Positions 53,140 to 63,091 of a stretch of DNA of 64,000 nucleotides are shown here, in pieces. This stretch comes from Sipunculus nudus. Taxonomy: Eukaryota; Annelida; Sipuncula; Golfingiida; Sipunculidae. The stretch covers positions 12,914,001 through 12,978,000 of the forward strand of contig CM049308.1 in assembly GCA_026874595.1 (NCBI GenBank). Direction: 5' to 3'. The notes under the pieces are model-generated. The model did not search any database, was not told the DNA's origin, and was given only the letters and a program-made list of their open reading frames with translations. The first letter of the stretch is position 1. Every line of letters starts with the position of its first letter. A program made the position numbers and the translations under genes.

Positions 53140-55929
53140 CTACCCTTCCCCCACTTTCTCTAGTGGGGTGATAATACTGGGTTTCCGTCTGCCACTGATC
53201 TTTTGCCAGTCGAGCCACATTTTGAGGTCTTTATAAAACTTCTCTTGCTTCACCTTTTCGACATAGCCTTTGCTCAACCTTAGTATGTGGTCGCTCACAT
53301 ACTCTATATCTGCCTTCTCGTGAAGCACAGATATCCGCGTGCGGGGCGGGAGTCTCAAGGCCGTCCTTAAGGCTCTGTTTTGAAGCCGTTGAAGTTTTTT
53401 AATGTGGTGCTCTTTGGCGGTGATCAGGGCTATGCAGCCGTATGTCATAACCGGTCTGATCCAGGCTTTATAAAGGTATATCAAACTTTGGGTAGACATG
53501 CCTCCTGATCCTGCTTTTAGCACTCTTAAGCAGTTGAGTCTCGCTTTGACCCTCTGTTCGATATCCTCTATATGAGCCGCCCATGTGAGTCTCTTATCAA
53601 CCGTCAGACCCAGAAATTTTATCTGGTCTGTGAATTGAATTGGTTCCCCGGCCAATTTCAGTTCTGGCGCTTTGCCGGCCTTACTGCCTTTCAGGTGCCT
53701 ACCGAATTTGCAAGCCTGCGTTTTTGTCGCATTGACTCTTACTCGCCATTTGGCGCACCACTTTGTCACCTCGTCTAGACCGGCCTGTAACCTGGGTACT
53801 GCCCTCTTGCTATGTGTCCATAGCGCAGTGTCGTCCGCAAATTGGCTCGTCGCCCCCGTGCGGACCCCTCCTTTCTCGGACAGGCTAGGCATGTCGTTGA
53901 CGAATATGACATAGAGCAGCGGGCTGAGAGCTGAGCCCTGCGGTGTGCCTGCGGCGGGTTCGATCTCATGCGACTTAGCGTCACCTACTCTGACCCATAG
54001 CTTCCTGTCACTTAGGAAGGACGAGAGGAGCCTCACAATGCGAGTCGGTAGTTTTGCCTGCGTTGCGATCTTATACCTTAGACCATCCCGCCATACTGCG
54101 TCGAAGGCTTTCTCGACGTCTAGGAATACACCTATAGTATCATTAGATCGCTGCAGGCATTGTCCCACCGACTGAGTCAACCTGAACAGTTGGTCATTTG
54201 TCGACCTGCCCTTACGGAACCCGCTCTGATTCGGGTTAAAGAATTTTGCTTCCTCCAAGTGACCACTGATCCTGCCAGCCAGTATTCGTTCCAGCACTTT
54301 GCCCAGAATTGGCAGTAGGCTGATGGGTCGGTAGCTTTTCGGCAGCGAGTGATCCTTTCCCGGCTTCGGGATCATGATCACGTTCGCTCTTTTCCATGCC
54401 CTTGGGAAGTACCCCAGTTTCAGACACGCGTTGAACACAGATGTGAGCGCTTCCAGCCCTTCCTCCGGTAGGTTAATCAGCACTTCCCTGGTGAGGCCGT
54501 CCTCCCCCGGGGCTTTTCTGCTTTTGAGTTTTTTCAGCTTCCTGCTGACTTCCGCTTTTGAGATCGCTCTCAGTAGCGGCTCGTCCTCTGCTGTCTGAGC
54601 GTAGCAGCTCTCTACCCTTGCCAGAGGCGAGTATAACTCGTTTGCACCTTGTCTTACGTGCCGATCAACCTCCTCCTGTGTTTGGTCGTCGAACTGGGGT
54701 CCCGTCGGGACCTTGTGTATGTTCCGGAGCGTCTCCGCGAACAAATTTGCCTTGTCCTTTTCCGTACTAGCCACCGTTCCCATCGGGCCTGTGAGGTCTG
54801 TAGTTCCGACCGATGGTTTGTTCATCGAGCCCGTGTATTGGCGGACCTGTCGCCAAAATTCGCCCACTGATATTCTGTGGTCCATACCGCTCGTGAACTT
54901 GTACCATTCCGCCTTTTTCTGGGCTTTTATTGCATTTTTCACCTCCCGACTAATAGCATTGTATTGGGATTTTAACTCCTCTGTTCGGAGTTGGATCTGA
55001 AGCCTTCTGATCCTCCTTCTTTCCCTTACAAGTGCTTTAATCGTTGGGGTGAATGACCACCAGTTACGGTTTTTCCTTTCCACCATCGGACACGCTCGGT
55101 CCAGGCAATCTCGCATTTCAGAGGTCAGTTTGTCGACTAGGGTGTCGATTCCTTCTGGGGTCGATGGTTCAGCGATACCTCGGAGCCTGTCTGCCAATTC
55201 ATTTTTAAAGAGCCTCCAGTTTGCCTTTCTCCAAGGCCTCACCATTTTGGGTGGCTTTCTGTTCGCTCTCCAATCGAGCTCTAAATGAATTGGCATGTGA
55301 TCGCTGCCTATATCTTCCCCTACATGAAATTTACTGACCAGTCCCACCTCGGGCGATACGATTGCCAGATCGAGTATGTTCGTTCCACCGGTCGTGGGGT
55401 TCACCCTGGTCGGGCTCCCATCGTTCATTATCACCATACCGTACCGATCTATGCAATCCATCAGTGCTTTCCCGTTCAGATTAGAGGATCTGCTGCCATA
55501 CGAGGTGTGTGGGGCATTTAGGTCCCCTAACACCACGTAGTGGCTGCTGTTCCTCTTAATCTTGTCAAAGAGTTGTGCCCTGGGCCGTGACTGTGGCGGG
55601 TTGTAATATACTATTACATCGATTGCCGGGTCGCCGCTGTGGACAGGTTCAACTCTAACCGTTAGAGCTTCTATGTCCATCCTTCCTAGCCAGTTTGTTT
55701 GGCGGTATACTAGGTTCTCTTTGATCAAGAGAGCCACTCCGCCTCCCATATTACCGTCTGGCCGTCCCCTGTGTAGCAGGTTATAGCCGGTGAAGGAAAC
55801 GTTTCTGGTCAGCTTAGACTCGCTGATAGCCATGATATCTACGGAATGCCTGTGGATATAGTTGAGTATCTCTAACCTCCTTCCATACAGGCCATTCACG
55901 TTTGCGTGGCATAGTTTGAGCTTAACCAT
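53140..55929 (-). CDS. A2 ORF2: APE endonuclease and reverse transcriptase
   Basis: Same 929-residue protein as the A1 ORF2, starting at ATG 55927-55929 that overlaps the ORF1 stop (ATGGTTAA). GDLNAPH, SDH, SYRPISLLP, GTPQGS and FADD are all present. Two differences from A1 lie in the linker before the reverse transcriptase (L to M in SLNKPSVG; K to T in GPMGKVAS). No disabling change was found, so this is a second candidate source of active enzyme. Confidence 0.93.
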   Translation of the reverse strand: MVKLKLCHANVNGLYGRRLEILNYIHRHSVDIMAISESKLTRNVSFTGYNLLHRGRPDGNMGGGVALLIKENLVYRQTNWLGRMDIEALTVRVEPVHSGDPAIDVIVYYNPPQSRPRAQLFDKIKRNSSHYVVLGDLNAPHTSYGSRSSNLNGKALMDCIDRYGMVIMNDGSPTRVNPTTGGTNILDLAIVSPEVGLVSKFHVGEDIGSDHMPIHLELDWRANRKPPKMVRPWRKANWRLFKNELADRLRGIAEPSTPEGIDTLVDKLTSEMRDCLDRACPMVERKNRNWWSFTPTIKALVRERRRIRRLQIQLRTEELKSQYNAISREVKNAIKAQKKAEWYKFTSGMDHRISVGEFWRQVRQYTGSMNKPSVGTTDLTGPMGTVASTEKDKANLFAETLRNIHKVPTGPQFDDQTQEEVDRHVRQGANELYSPLARVESCYAQTAEDEPLLRAISKAEVSRKLKKLKSRKAPGEDGLTREVLINLPEEGLEALTSVFNACLKLGYFPRAWKRANVIMIPKPGKDHSLPKSYRPISLLPILGKVLERILAGRISGHLEEAKFFNPNQSGFRKGRSTNDQLFRLTQSVGQCLQRSNDTIGVFLDVEKAFDAVWRDGLRYKIATQAKLPTRIVRLLSSFLSDRKLWVRVGDAKSHEIEPAAGTPQGSALSPLLYVIFVNDMPSLSEKGGVRTGATSQFADDTALWTHSKRAVPRLQAGLDEVTKWCAKWRVRVNATKTQACKFGRHLKGSKAGKAPELKLAGEPIQFTDQIKFLGLTVDKRLTWAAHIEDIEQRVKARLNCLRVLKAGSGGMSTQSLIYLYKAWIRPVMTYGCIALITAKEHHIKKLQRLQNRALRTALRLPPRTRISVLHEKADIEYVSDHILRLSKGYVEKVKQEKFYKDLKMWLDWQKISGRRKPSIITPLEKVGEG

Positions 55930-57952
55930 GACGTCCCCCCACCGACTTCTTAAAACCGTTGCTACCGGCCTTTTTGGATTTGGGCTGCCTATAGCTGCCC
56001 TTATCCTTTTTGGATGATGCGTTACTGGCTGGTACCGATCGAGCTCTCGGCTCCTCACGGTCCTTTTCCGTTCCTCTGTCCGACAGCGCCGTCCACGACA
56101 ATTCTAGGCCTAGGTGCCTAGTAGCCGACTTCTTCACCACTGTTACGGCCCGTTCTCTGGGCTCATTGACTTTCGCCAGCTTCAGCGTTTCTGTGATCAC
56201 TTCACAGAGAAACTTTATCAGTTTCTCTGGGTTGATCTCTAGCATAGCCTGGCTTTCAGCCACGGCTTGCTCCTCCGCCGGAGCTACCCCCTTTTCCGTT
56301 ACATTGCGGTTTTTGGCCGCGGCCCGCCCTCCGGCAAGCCTGGTGGACGTGCTACCGCTAGCCACGACCTGCCCCCTTTCGGGAGCGGGAGCCTTCTGGG
56401 TCCTTACAGCCTCTGAGGCCGTGGGTCCCCGGGAGCCTCTGGTGATTTTGGCGTAGGTCACGCCAGTCTGGTGGGCTTTGCCTTTCCTGCCTTCCGCGCT
56501 CTTGCTGGTCGGCTTCCCTTCAGTGCCGTGTTTAGCCGTTGTCGGCCTCTGCCGGGCACCTTTGAAGGCTGTACAGCCCCTGTACATCGCCCTGTGGTCG
56601 CCCCCGCAGTTTGCACATTTTGGCTTGCTCTTGTCGGCTGCCCTTCGACAATCTTTGGCATAGTGGCCTGCCTCGCCACAGTGCCTGCACCTGCCAGCCT
56701 TAGTGCATACTTTGGCCGTGTGCCCGAACTGGTAGCAGTTCAGGCACTGGATCGGCTCTACGGCCTTCCGGAAAGCCTCGCAGCGTATACGCTCGCTCCC
56801 GTACCTGAACCCGTGCTCGAGTGCCCTCGTAGCGCTCTCGCTCTGCTGAAAGTGCACGAGCACCTTCCACACCGGCTTTTTTCCGTGCCTGAGCCGCACG
56901 ACCTCTTTGGCTTTTAAGCCCTGTTCATTTAACTCCGCCATGATCTCCTCTGTTGAGATATGCGGGCTCATTCCTCTGGCCACCACCGATGTTTGTTGGG
57001 TGCCCTCTGGTTTGGCTTGCTTGTTGCCCCGTGCAAGCTCCACCACTACCTTGGGCCCCGCCTTGATCAGTGGGCGCCAGTCGGGCCTGGCTTCCCTTGC
57101 TGTTTCGGGGAGCGTGACCACCATTACTCCCCTGTCGAACTTTGTCTTACAGGCGGAGGTGCCCGTGCACTCCGTCACCAGCCTGTTCATTTTTCTACTG
57201 TTCTGCCTGAGGGCTGCCGGTAAGCCCCTGACCCAGTACCGAGCCAAGCCCTCTTTCTCCTGGTCGGCCACCTCACCTTCCGGCTGGCCGTTCTCCGTGC
57301 TCCCTGTCCGTACAGGCGAGCTTCGGGTCGGAGTTCCGTCCGCTGCTTGATTAACCCGGGTCCCCGGTTTGGTGGGCGACCCGCTATCACCTGAGCGGAC
57401 TGGATTAGAGGGCGTCGATCTCTCGATCGAGCTCGGGGACAGTGTCCTGAGAACCGTCGGCCACTCAGGCGATCCCACGTCTATGATTGGAGACCCCGAC
57501 CGTTCGGGCGTCCCCGCCTTGTCCGGCCCCGGGACCTCCGGGGTGACCACTCCCGGGGTCTGCGGGGTTACCACTACCCTGTATGAATCGTTGCCCCTCT
57601 CCGGGGAGTCATCGAATAGCTCGAAACTGGCGTCCCCTGTCGGGGTGGCCGGTACCGAGCTCGGGGAACCCAGCGTAGAGCTTGGCGAGTTCGATGCCCC
57701 TTGCATCGCTCCCTCGCCTGCTGGGCTCTGTGAGGCCGAACCCTTGTTCGCGCCTCGACCCTCCATCTCGGTCCGCCCGTCCGCCGCCTGCGCTCTACCG
57801 ATGCTCTCCGTGATGAGCCCCGTAATCATCTGGAGGGCGTCAGGCCCGTGCCTTGCTGCCTGCTGCAGCCCACCTGTGATCTGGGTGAGACCCGGGATCA
57901 CTTCTCTTTCCCTCTGAGAAAGCACCAACAGCCTGGTAAGTGCTTCCGCCAT
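55922..57952 (-). CDS. A2 ORF1: Gag-like protein (three zinc knuckles)
   Basis: 676 residues, ATG 57950-57952. Identical to the A1 ORF1 except for about seven substitutions, for example V/G after AQAAD, K/E in PEGKVAD, V/I in MLEVNPEK and D/N in KVDEPRE. The three knuckles are unchanged. Several of the changes are conservative. Functionally equivalent to the A1 protein. Confidence 0.9.
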   Translation of the reverse strand: MAEALTRLLVLSQREREVIPGLTQITGGLQQAARHGPDALQMITGLITESIGRAQAADGRTEMEGRGANKGSASQSPAGEGAMQGASNSPSSTLGSPSSVPATPTGDASFELFDDSPERGNDSYRVVVTPQTPGVVTPEVPGPDKAGTPERSGSPIIDVGSPEWPTVLRTLSPSSIERSTPSNPVRSGDSGSPTKPGTRVNQAADGTPTRSSPVRTGSTENGQPEGEVADQEKEGLARYWVRGLPAALRQNSRKMNRLVTECTGTSACKTKFDRGVMVVTLPETAREARPDWRPLIKAGPKVVVELARGNKQAKPEGTQQTSVVARGMSPHISTEEIMAELNEQGLKAKEVVRLRHGKKPVWKVLVHFQQSESATRALEHGFRYGSERIRCEAFRKAVEPIQCLNCYQFGHTAKVCTKAGRCRHCGEAGHYAKDCRRAADKSKPKCANCGGDHRAMYRGCTAFKGARQRPTTAKHGTEGKPTSKSAEGRKGKAHQTGVTYAKITRGSRGPTASEAVRTQKAPAPERGQVVASGSTSTRLAGGRAAAKNRNVTEKGVAPAEEQAVAESQAMLEINPEKLIKFLCEVITETLKLAKVNEPRERAVTVVKKSATRHLGLELSWTALSDRGTEKDREEPRARSVPASNASSKKDKGSYRQPKSKKAGSNGFKKSVGGRHG

Positions 57953-57958
57953 TCTTTT

Positions 57959-58433
57959 ATTCAGTGCCCTCTCACTGAATTGTCTAGATATACTCCCGCT
58001 CGGGCAGTATTTTGGTTTCCCGACCTTTCTCGATATATTCCTTTTGGGAATATATCGGGCTTTTCCTCTCGCCCTTTTTGACCTCGCTCCTCTGTCGGGT
58101 CTTATTATTTTATTCCCGTTCGGGCAATAAAATACTTTTGGATTCTCTCTCCGCCTCCTGCCTCTATTTTCGCCCCGATTGCTCGTACCTGTTCAGGCTA
58201 CGATTTCTCTTTTCAGTAGATAGGTTGTTTCCAGAGCGTGGAAGACAACTTATCTTCAGATGATCCGTGAGCCAGCGAGCCGAGAGCGGGCTCTATTCAG
58301 CAGTTTTTTACCCAGAGCCGGGCTTAAAACTGTGAGCTTTGTGGACGGTCGGGCCGAGAGCTAGCCCTTGAGCCGAGAGCAGGCTCAATGAATGAGTTAA
58401 TTAACTGTACCGAGAGCGGGTATCTGTTAATTA
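57959..58433 (-). other. Hairpin cluster in the A2 leader
   Basis: The same series of stem-loops as in A1. GAGAGC-loop hairpins run from 58277 to 58433 and AT-rich ones with CCCGNTCGGG tips lie nearer ORF1. Confidence 0.75.
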
Positions 58434-58806
58434 GTTCTTTGTAGGTTTCACCTACCCCGGAGCCAACAAGAAAATTCGAAAAAGTGATACTTTACCTGAT
58501 TCCCCTAAAGTAACCTTAACTTATAGAACTAAGCCCTAGCTAAGATGCACTTGTTTGGGGATGGCAGTACTGAAAAGCTGAAAAGCTGAAAAAGATAGAC
58601 TAGTCCTAAAGAGGACTGTTGTGGGTGGCTCCTATCACCAGACTCGCTAATCACTAATGTGAATAGCTTGACTGGGAAGTTAGGCGCCAGTGAGTCTGCT
58701 GTGTCTCCGCGTCTCTGTCCACTTGACTAATTAGGCGGTGGTGGTCTAATTAGAGCTGCTCCCAGGCACGTCCGTTCTCCACGGCTGCTGGGACCGCAAT
58801 GCAATG

Positions 58807-58818
58807 TCTCGTCCGAGC
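58807..58818. repeat. Target-site duplication of A2, right copy
   Basis: TCTCGTCCGAGC, identical to 52485-52496. P3 resumes with CGGCGAATTACTCATC. Confidence 0.88.
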
Positions 58819-60128
58819 CGGCGAATTACTCATCCCATATCAGGTGACTTTTAGGTGTGTTGTTTAATTGAAGATGTTATGAATAAATCTCCGACAATAG
58901 TAGTGACCCGGTTTGGGCACTTTGTCTTTGATTTATGTCATTATTGTTCTTTATTAAAATATTGTGTATTCCTGAGTGTTAGTTGTTCTATGTTCCTTGT
59001 AGTTTTTGCTTTTATTCTGTTTGGTTTTTATTTTTATTTTTGTGGGAAGGTAAAACGCGTCTCGACCGAGCCTGCGAATTACTCATCCCATATTTGGTGA
59101 TGTTTGGTATGTTGTTCAATTGAAGATGTAATGAATAAATCTCAGACAATAGTAGTGACCCGGTTTGGGCACTTTGTCTTTGATTCATGTTGTTGTGGGT
59201 TTTAATAAAGTTTTAGCTTAATATAAGGATGTTGTTTTGTTGTTTTTTTTTAAGGTGTTAGGGAGGTTGTATTTTCTCGACCGAGCCTGCGAATTACTCA
59301 TCCCATATTTGGTGATGTTTGGTATGTTGTTCAATTGAAGATGTAATGAATAAATCTCAGACAATAGTAGTGACCCGGTTTGGGCACTTTGTCTTTGATT
59401 CATGTTGTTGTGGGTTTTAATAAAGTTTTAGCTTAATATAAGGATGTTGTTTTGTTGTTTTTTTAAGGTGTTAGGGAGGTTGTATTTTTCTAGACTGGTA
59501 AGTGGATGTTTTTGGGCGGGGGCGGTTTTCGCTCTTTTATGTGCTCTCTAATTTTTGTGTTTGTACTGGGAGGGGGGGGGGGGACGAGTGTAGTGAGGTT
59601 TGTTTACTATGAGAGTTGTGTTTTTTGTTCGTGTGTGGTTTTTCTTTGTTGTCATGTCGGGGCGAGTGCTTTATTTTATTTTGAGTGTGGGTTTTATTAT
59701 CGTTTTGTTAGGAAATGGGTGGTTTTTGTGGTTTATTTTTATTGTTATATTGTTTGGGAGTCGGTTTGGTCGGGGGGCGGGGCTGATATGTTAATTAGGG
59801 GATGCCAGCTGCAGGGGAGTACCGGTATTGTGTTCCTCTGCAGCTAGGATCCGATGATTAATTGATGGTCGGGGTGTTTTTTCTATTTTCCTATGCCTAA
59901 TAGTTTTAAAGATATTTATTTATTTTCGTCAAAATTTCGTAGGGTTTTAGTATGGATAGAGTTTTTTGGGTTCCGTAAATTTCGAGTTTCTATCATTATT
60001 TTAAGTATGTTTGTTTCGTTCCTAAACTTTGTACGGGCCGTAGTTTTGATGAAAAGTTTTGTATGAAAGGATGGGGCGTATTCGAGGGTCGTGGGTCAAT
60101 TAATGTAGGTCGCGGCCCCGGCCTAGTG

Positions 60129-60980
60129 CCATGGCTTGACCTGTTGGTTGATTATTGTGTTTTGTAGTATGTAAAACAGGGGATGCCAGCTGCAGCGGGG
60201 TAAGTTGTGTACCCGCCGCAGCTAGGATCCGATGTTTGATTGATGATCTGGGTGTTTTTTCTAATTTTCTGGGCCTGATATTTCTTATGATTTTTATTAT
60301 TTTTCGACGTAATTTCGTGAAACTCGGGAATGGATAAAGTTTAGTGTGTCCTGTTAATTTGGAGTTTCTATTACTATTTTAAGTGCGTAAATTTTGTTCC
60401 TGAAATTTGTACGGGCCGATGTTCAGTAACTAATTTGTGTGGAGGGATGGGATGTCTTAGGGGTCAATTAATGTAGGTTGCGGCCCCTACCTAGTGCCTT
60501 GGCCTGACCTGTTAATTGATGTTTAAGGCGTGTTGTTTACCAAACAGGGGATGCCGGCTGCAGCGGGATAAGCATTGTTCCCGCCGTAGCTAGGATCCGA
60601 TGCTTAGTTGATGGTCGGGCCGGTTTTTACTGATTTTGGCATTAATTTTTTTCCAAAATTTCTATTTTTATTTGCCGAAACTTCTTAATGTTTAAGTCTA
60701 GGGCGGGTTCTGTGGGTTTTGAGGGAATTGGGGTTGTATTTTATTTTCTAGTTTGTTAATTTGGTTGCTAAAGTTGGTACGGGGCGTTGTTTCGCTTATA
60801 AATTTTGGAGGGTCGGGGAGTGATTTTTCTTTAGTTTTGAACCTTATGTAAACTCGTTAATATTTGGTTTTTAATTTAGAAATTTGGGGGAGTGGAAGAT
60901 TTTAGAAAGTTCTTTAGGTTTTCGCTATAATTTTGGGCTTTGGGGAATAATAGGTTGGTTAATTTTGGGGGTGAAATGGA
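60129..60980 (-). repeat. Backbone blocks u2 and u3 (second copy)
   Basis: u2 (60138-60505, hairpin 60179-60230) and u3 (60506-60980, hairpin 60547-60598) follow u1 without interruption, so this is the intact u1-u2-u3 order. u3 ends GGGGGTGAAATGGAT, where C is joined. Confidence 0.75.
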
Positions 60981-61031
60981 TACGGGCCTTAGTTGTGCTT
61001 AATTGATTGTGGAGACCTTGTATGCAAATTA

Positions 61032-61080
61032 GGGGATGCCAGCTGCAGGGGTCTAATTTACCTCTGCAGATTCGATCCCC
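61032..61080 (-). other. 3' hairpin of C
   Basis: GGGGAT/ATCCCC outer pairing and CTGCAGGGG/CCTCTGCAG inner stem around TCTAATTTA. It is the same position and shape as the u-block hairpins but with different stem and loop bases. Confidence 0.75.
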
Positions 61081-61276
61081 CTGTTGCTCGAAGGTCGGGG
61101 TGTGTTGAATGGAGGTCAGGTCGGTTTACAGGTGCGGGGTCGCGACCCATATTGCTGACCTCTTGTTTTTGTGAGTGTTGGGTTCTGTGTTGTGTGTATC
61201 CGTTGAGAAGGCTTGTTGGTGTAGTTTTTTGGATGTTTAATATATAGTTTATTTGTTTTATTAATTATTTACTATG

Positions 61277-63091
61277 TTATTGTTGATTTTGTCCTTCTAG
61301 AATGTAATCTAGAGGGGACTTTATTTTTATATTGTTTTTTGGTTGTGTGTAATCGTGTTGATATTTAAGTAATTTTATTGTGTCCAGTTCTTTTATTCTT
61401 TCATAGGAGTTTGTTGCTTGTTCTTTTAAATATTCAGTGATTTTGGGGGTGTTTGTTTTTTCTCTTAATTCGTCTGTTTTTCTTAGTTTGTGTGTTCTGA
61501 GAATGGCTCTCAGTGCTTTATTTTGTGTGATTTCTAATTTATTTAACATTGTTTTTCCTGCGCCTAGGAACGCAATGGACCCATATGTGCCTATAGGGCG
61601 GATCCATTGTTTGTACAGGTAGCTGGCCGTTTCTGTTTTCGGTCCGTCATGTTTGTAGCACAGAGCTTTTAGAATATTTACTCTGTTCCACATTCTTTGG
61701 ATTATATTTTCGATGTGTGGTTTCCAGGTGGCTCTTGAGTCGAATGTTACACCTAGAAATTTTGCCTCTTTGTGTTCTTTGAGGTCCTCTCCTAATAATT
61801 CTAGGGGCTCGAAATATTTGGGTTTTTTAGCTTTTGTGAATAAAACAGTTTGTGTTTTTGAGGGGTTTAAGCGGACTCTCCAGTCGTCGCACCAATCTTC
61901 TATTCTTTGTAATTGGGCCTGTACTTTATTTCTGGAGTATTTTGGGTTCGTGTCGGTCGACCAGATGGCGATGTCGTCAGCGTATTGTGATACGCATAGT
62001 TGTTGTCCTGATTTGGGGATGTCATTTACATACATTATGTATAGTAGAGGGCTGAGAACAGAGCCCTGGGGGGTCCCTGCTTTAAGAGTTATTTCCTGTG
62101 ATAGGGTCCCTTTAACTTTTACTCTAAGTGTCCTGTTGTGTAAAAAGGATGAAATTAGTCTGATTATTTTATTTGGTAGATGGGATTTCATTATTTTGTA
62201 TCTGATTCCGTCGGACCATACGGAGTCAAAAGCCTTTTCCACATCGAGGAATGTGGCCAGGGTATATTGACTCCGTTTAAAACCTGTGGTTATTGATTGG
62301 CTAAGTCGGAGGATGTGGTCGGTGGTGGATCTGCCCGCTCTGAACCCGGACTGATCTTGGTTAAAAAATGGGCCCCCCAATTCGGGAGGTCGGTTGTCCA
62401 AAAACGTGGTTATCCTATTTTTTAGGATTTTTTCAAATAATTTTCCTATGCAGGGGAGTAAGCTGATAGGTCTGAAATTTGTTGGTTTGTCTTGTGTTTT
62501 GCCGGGTTTTGGAATCATTGTGACTACGGCTTTTTTCCAGTCGTCTGGGAAGTATCCCCAGTTAATGCAGAGTGTGTATAATTTCGCTATTCTTTCTAAA
62601 CAGGTGTCGGGGAGTTTTTTTAATATTACGTAGTTGATGTTGTCTGCGCCTGGGGCTGATTTTCCCTTGGCTGTTTTAAGTGCGCGTTTTATTTCAATTA
62701 GCGCAACGGGCCTGACTGCGGGGTTATTATCATCTGTTTCATTTATTTGTGTTTGTAATGGTTTGAATAAAATCGGGTTGTTTTCTATAGTTTCAGTAAC
62801 TGTATCATAGAGTTCTTCATTAAAATCTTCATCTTCTGGTGTTGTGTGTATTTTTTCCAGGGTGTTCGCGAATAAATCTGCTTTGCTTTGTGGGGTTTCG
62901 GCTACGGAGCCGTCGGGTTTTAACAGTGGTTGGGATTGCCCTGTGCTGGGATTTGTTCTTGTGTTTGAATATTGTTTGAATTTGTTCCAAAATTGTTTTG
63001 TGTTTGTTTTATCATCTAAGCTATTTATGTAGTCTGTCCATTGTGTGCGTTTTTGTTCTAGGATAGCTTTTTGTGTTAGTTTATTTATTCT
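61277..63091 (-). pseudogene. C ORF2 fragment: reverse transcriptase and C-terminal region
   Basis: The frame is open without stops for about 604 codons up to the truncation at 63091; the internal ATG at 62516-62518 is not the true start. It contains the linker KADLFANTLEKIHTTPEDED, SAPGADNINYV, NFRPISLLPCIGK, DVEKAFDSVW, GTPQGSVLSPLLY and the catalytic YADD, then a Jockey-type C-terminal region. The endonuclease and any gag are missing. The protein is clearly different from A ORF2 although from the same group. Because its 3' hairpin matches those of the u blocks, relatives of C are candidates for the enzyme that built the backbone. Confidence 0.88.

Larger units (their letters stand above)
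52497..58806 (-). mobile_element. A2: full-length Jockey-like LINE
   Basis: This 6.3-kb element lies between 12-bp duplications in the ~250-bp repeat region of P3. Its structure is identical to A1: leader with hairpins (57959-58433), ORF1 55922-57952, ORF2 53140-55929, 3' region ending GTTATGGATGG. Its target shares no sequence with that of A1, so A may be less site-specific than B, yet it has the same orientation. Confidence 0.92.
50795..60128 (-). mobile_element. P3: noncoding retroelement unit, split by A2
   Basis: The third copy starts with TAGATAGATAG right after GACCTG and continues to 52496. It is interrupted by A2 (52497-58806) and resumes to the u1 end at about 60128. Differences from P1: an antisense fragment of C (about 50969-51056) replaces about 210 bp; the T run is 22 nt (52147-52168); and one ~215-bp repeat is duplicated (59056-59276 and 59277-59490). 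Constant-loop hairpins are at 51107-51138 and 51277-51312. The u1 hairpin is at 59798-59852. Confidence 0.75.
60981..63091 (-). mobile_element. C: second Jockey-like LINE, 5'-truncated
   Basis: About 2.1 kb: a 3' untranslated region of 296 nt with a hairpin (61032-61080) and the end GGCCCGTAT, plus the reverse transcriptase part of ORF2. The right end is cut inside the ORF near 63091 and joined to backbone at GGCTTGACCTG. There is no target duplication: left flank u3, right flank u2. Confidence 0.82.

Noticed and set aside
61032-61080. GATTCGATCCCC near the C 3' end, considered as a tRNA T-arm or Pol III B box
   Set aside because: There is no A box, anticodon arm or cloverleaf; the sequence is explained better as the outer strand of the hairpin, and other copies lack the TTCGA core.
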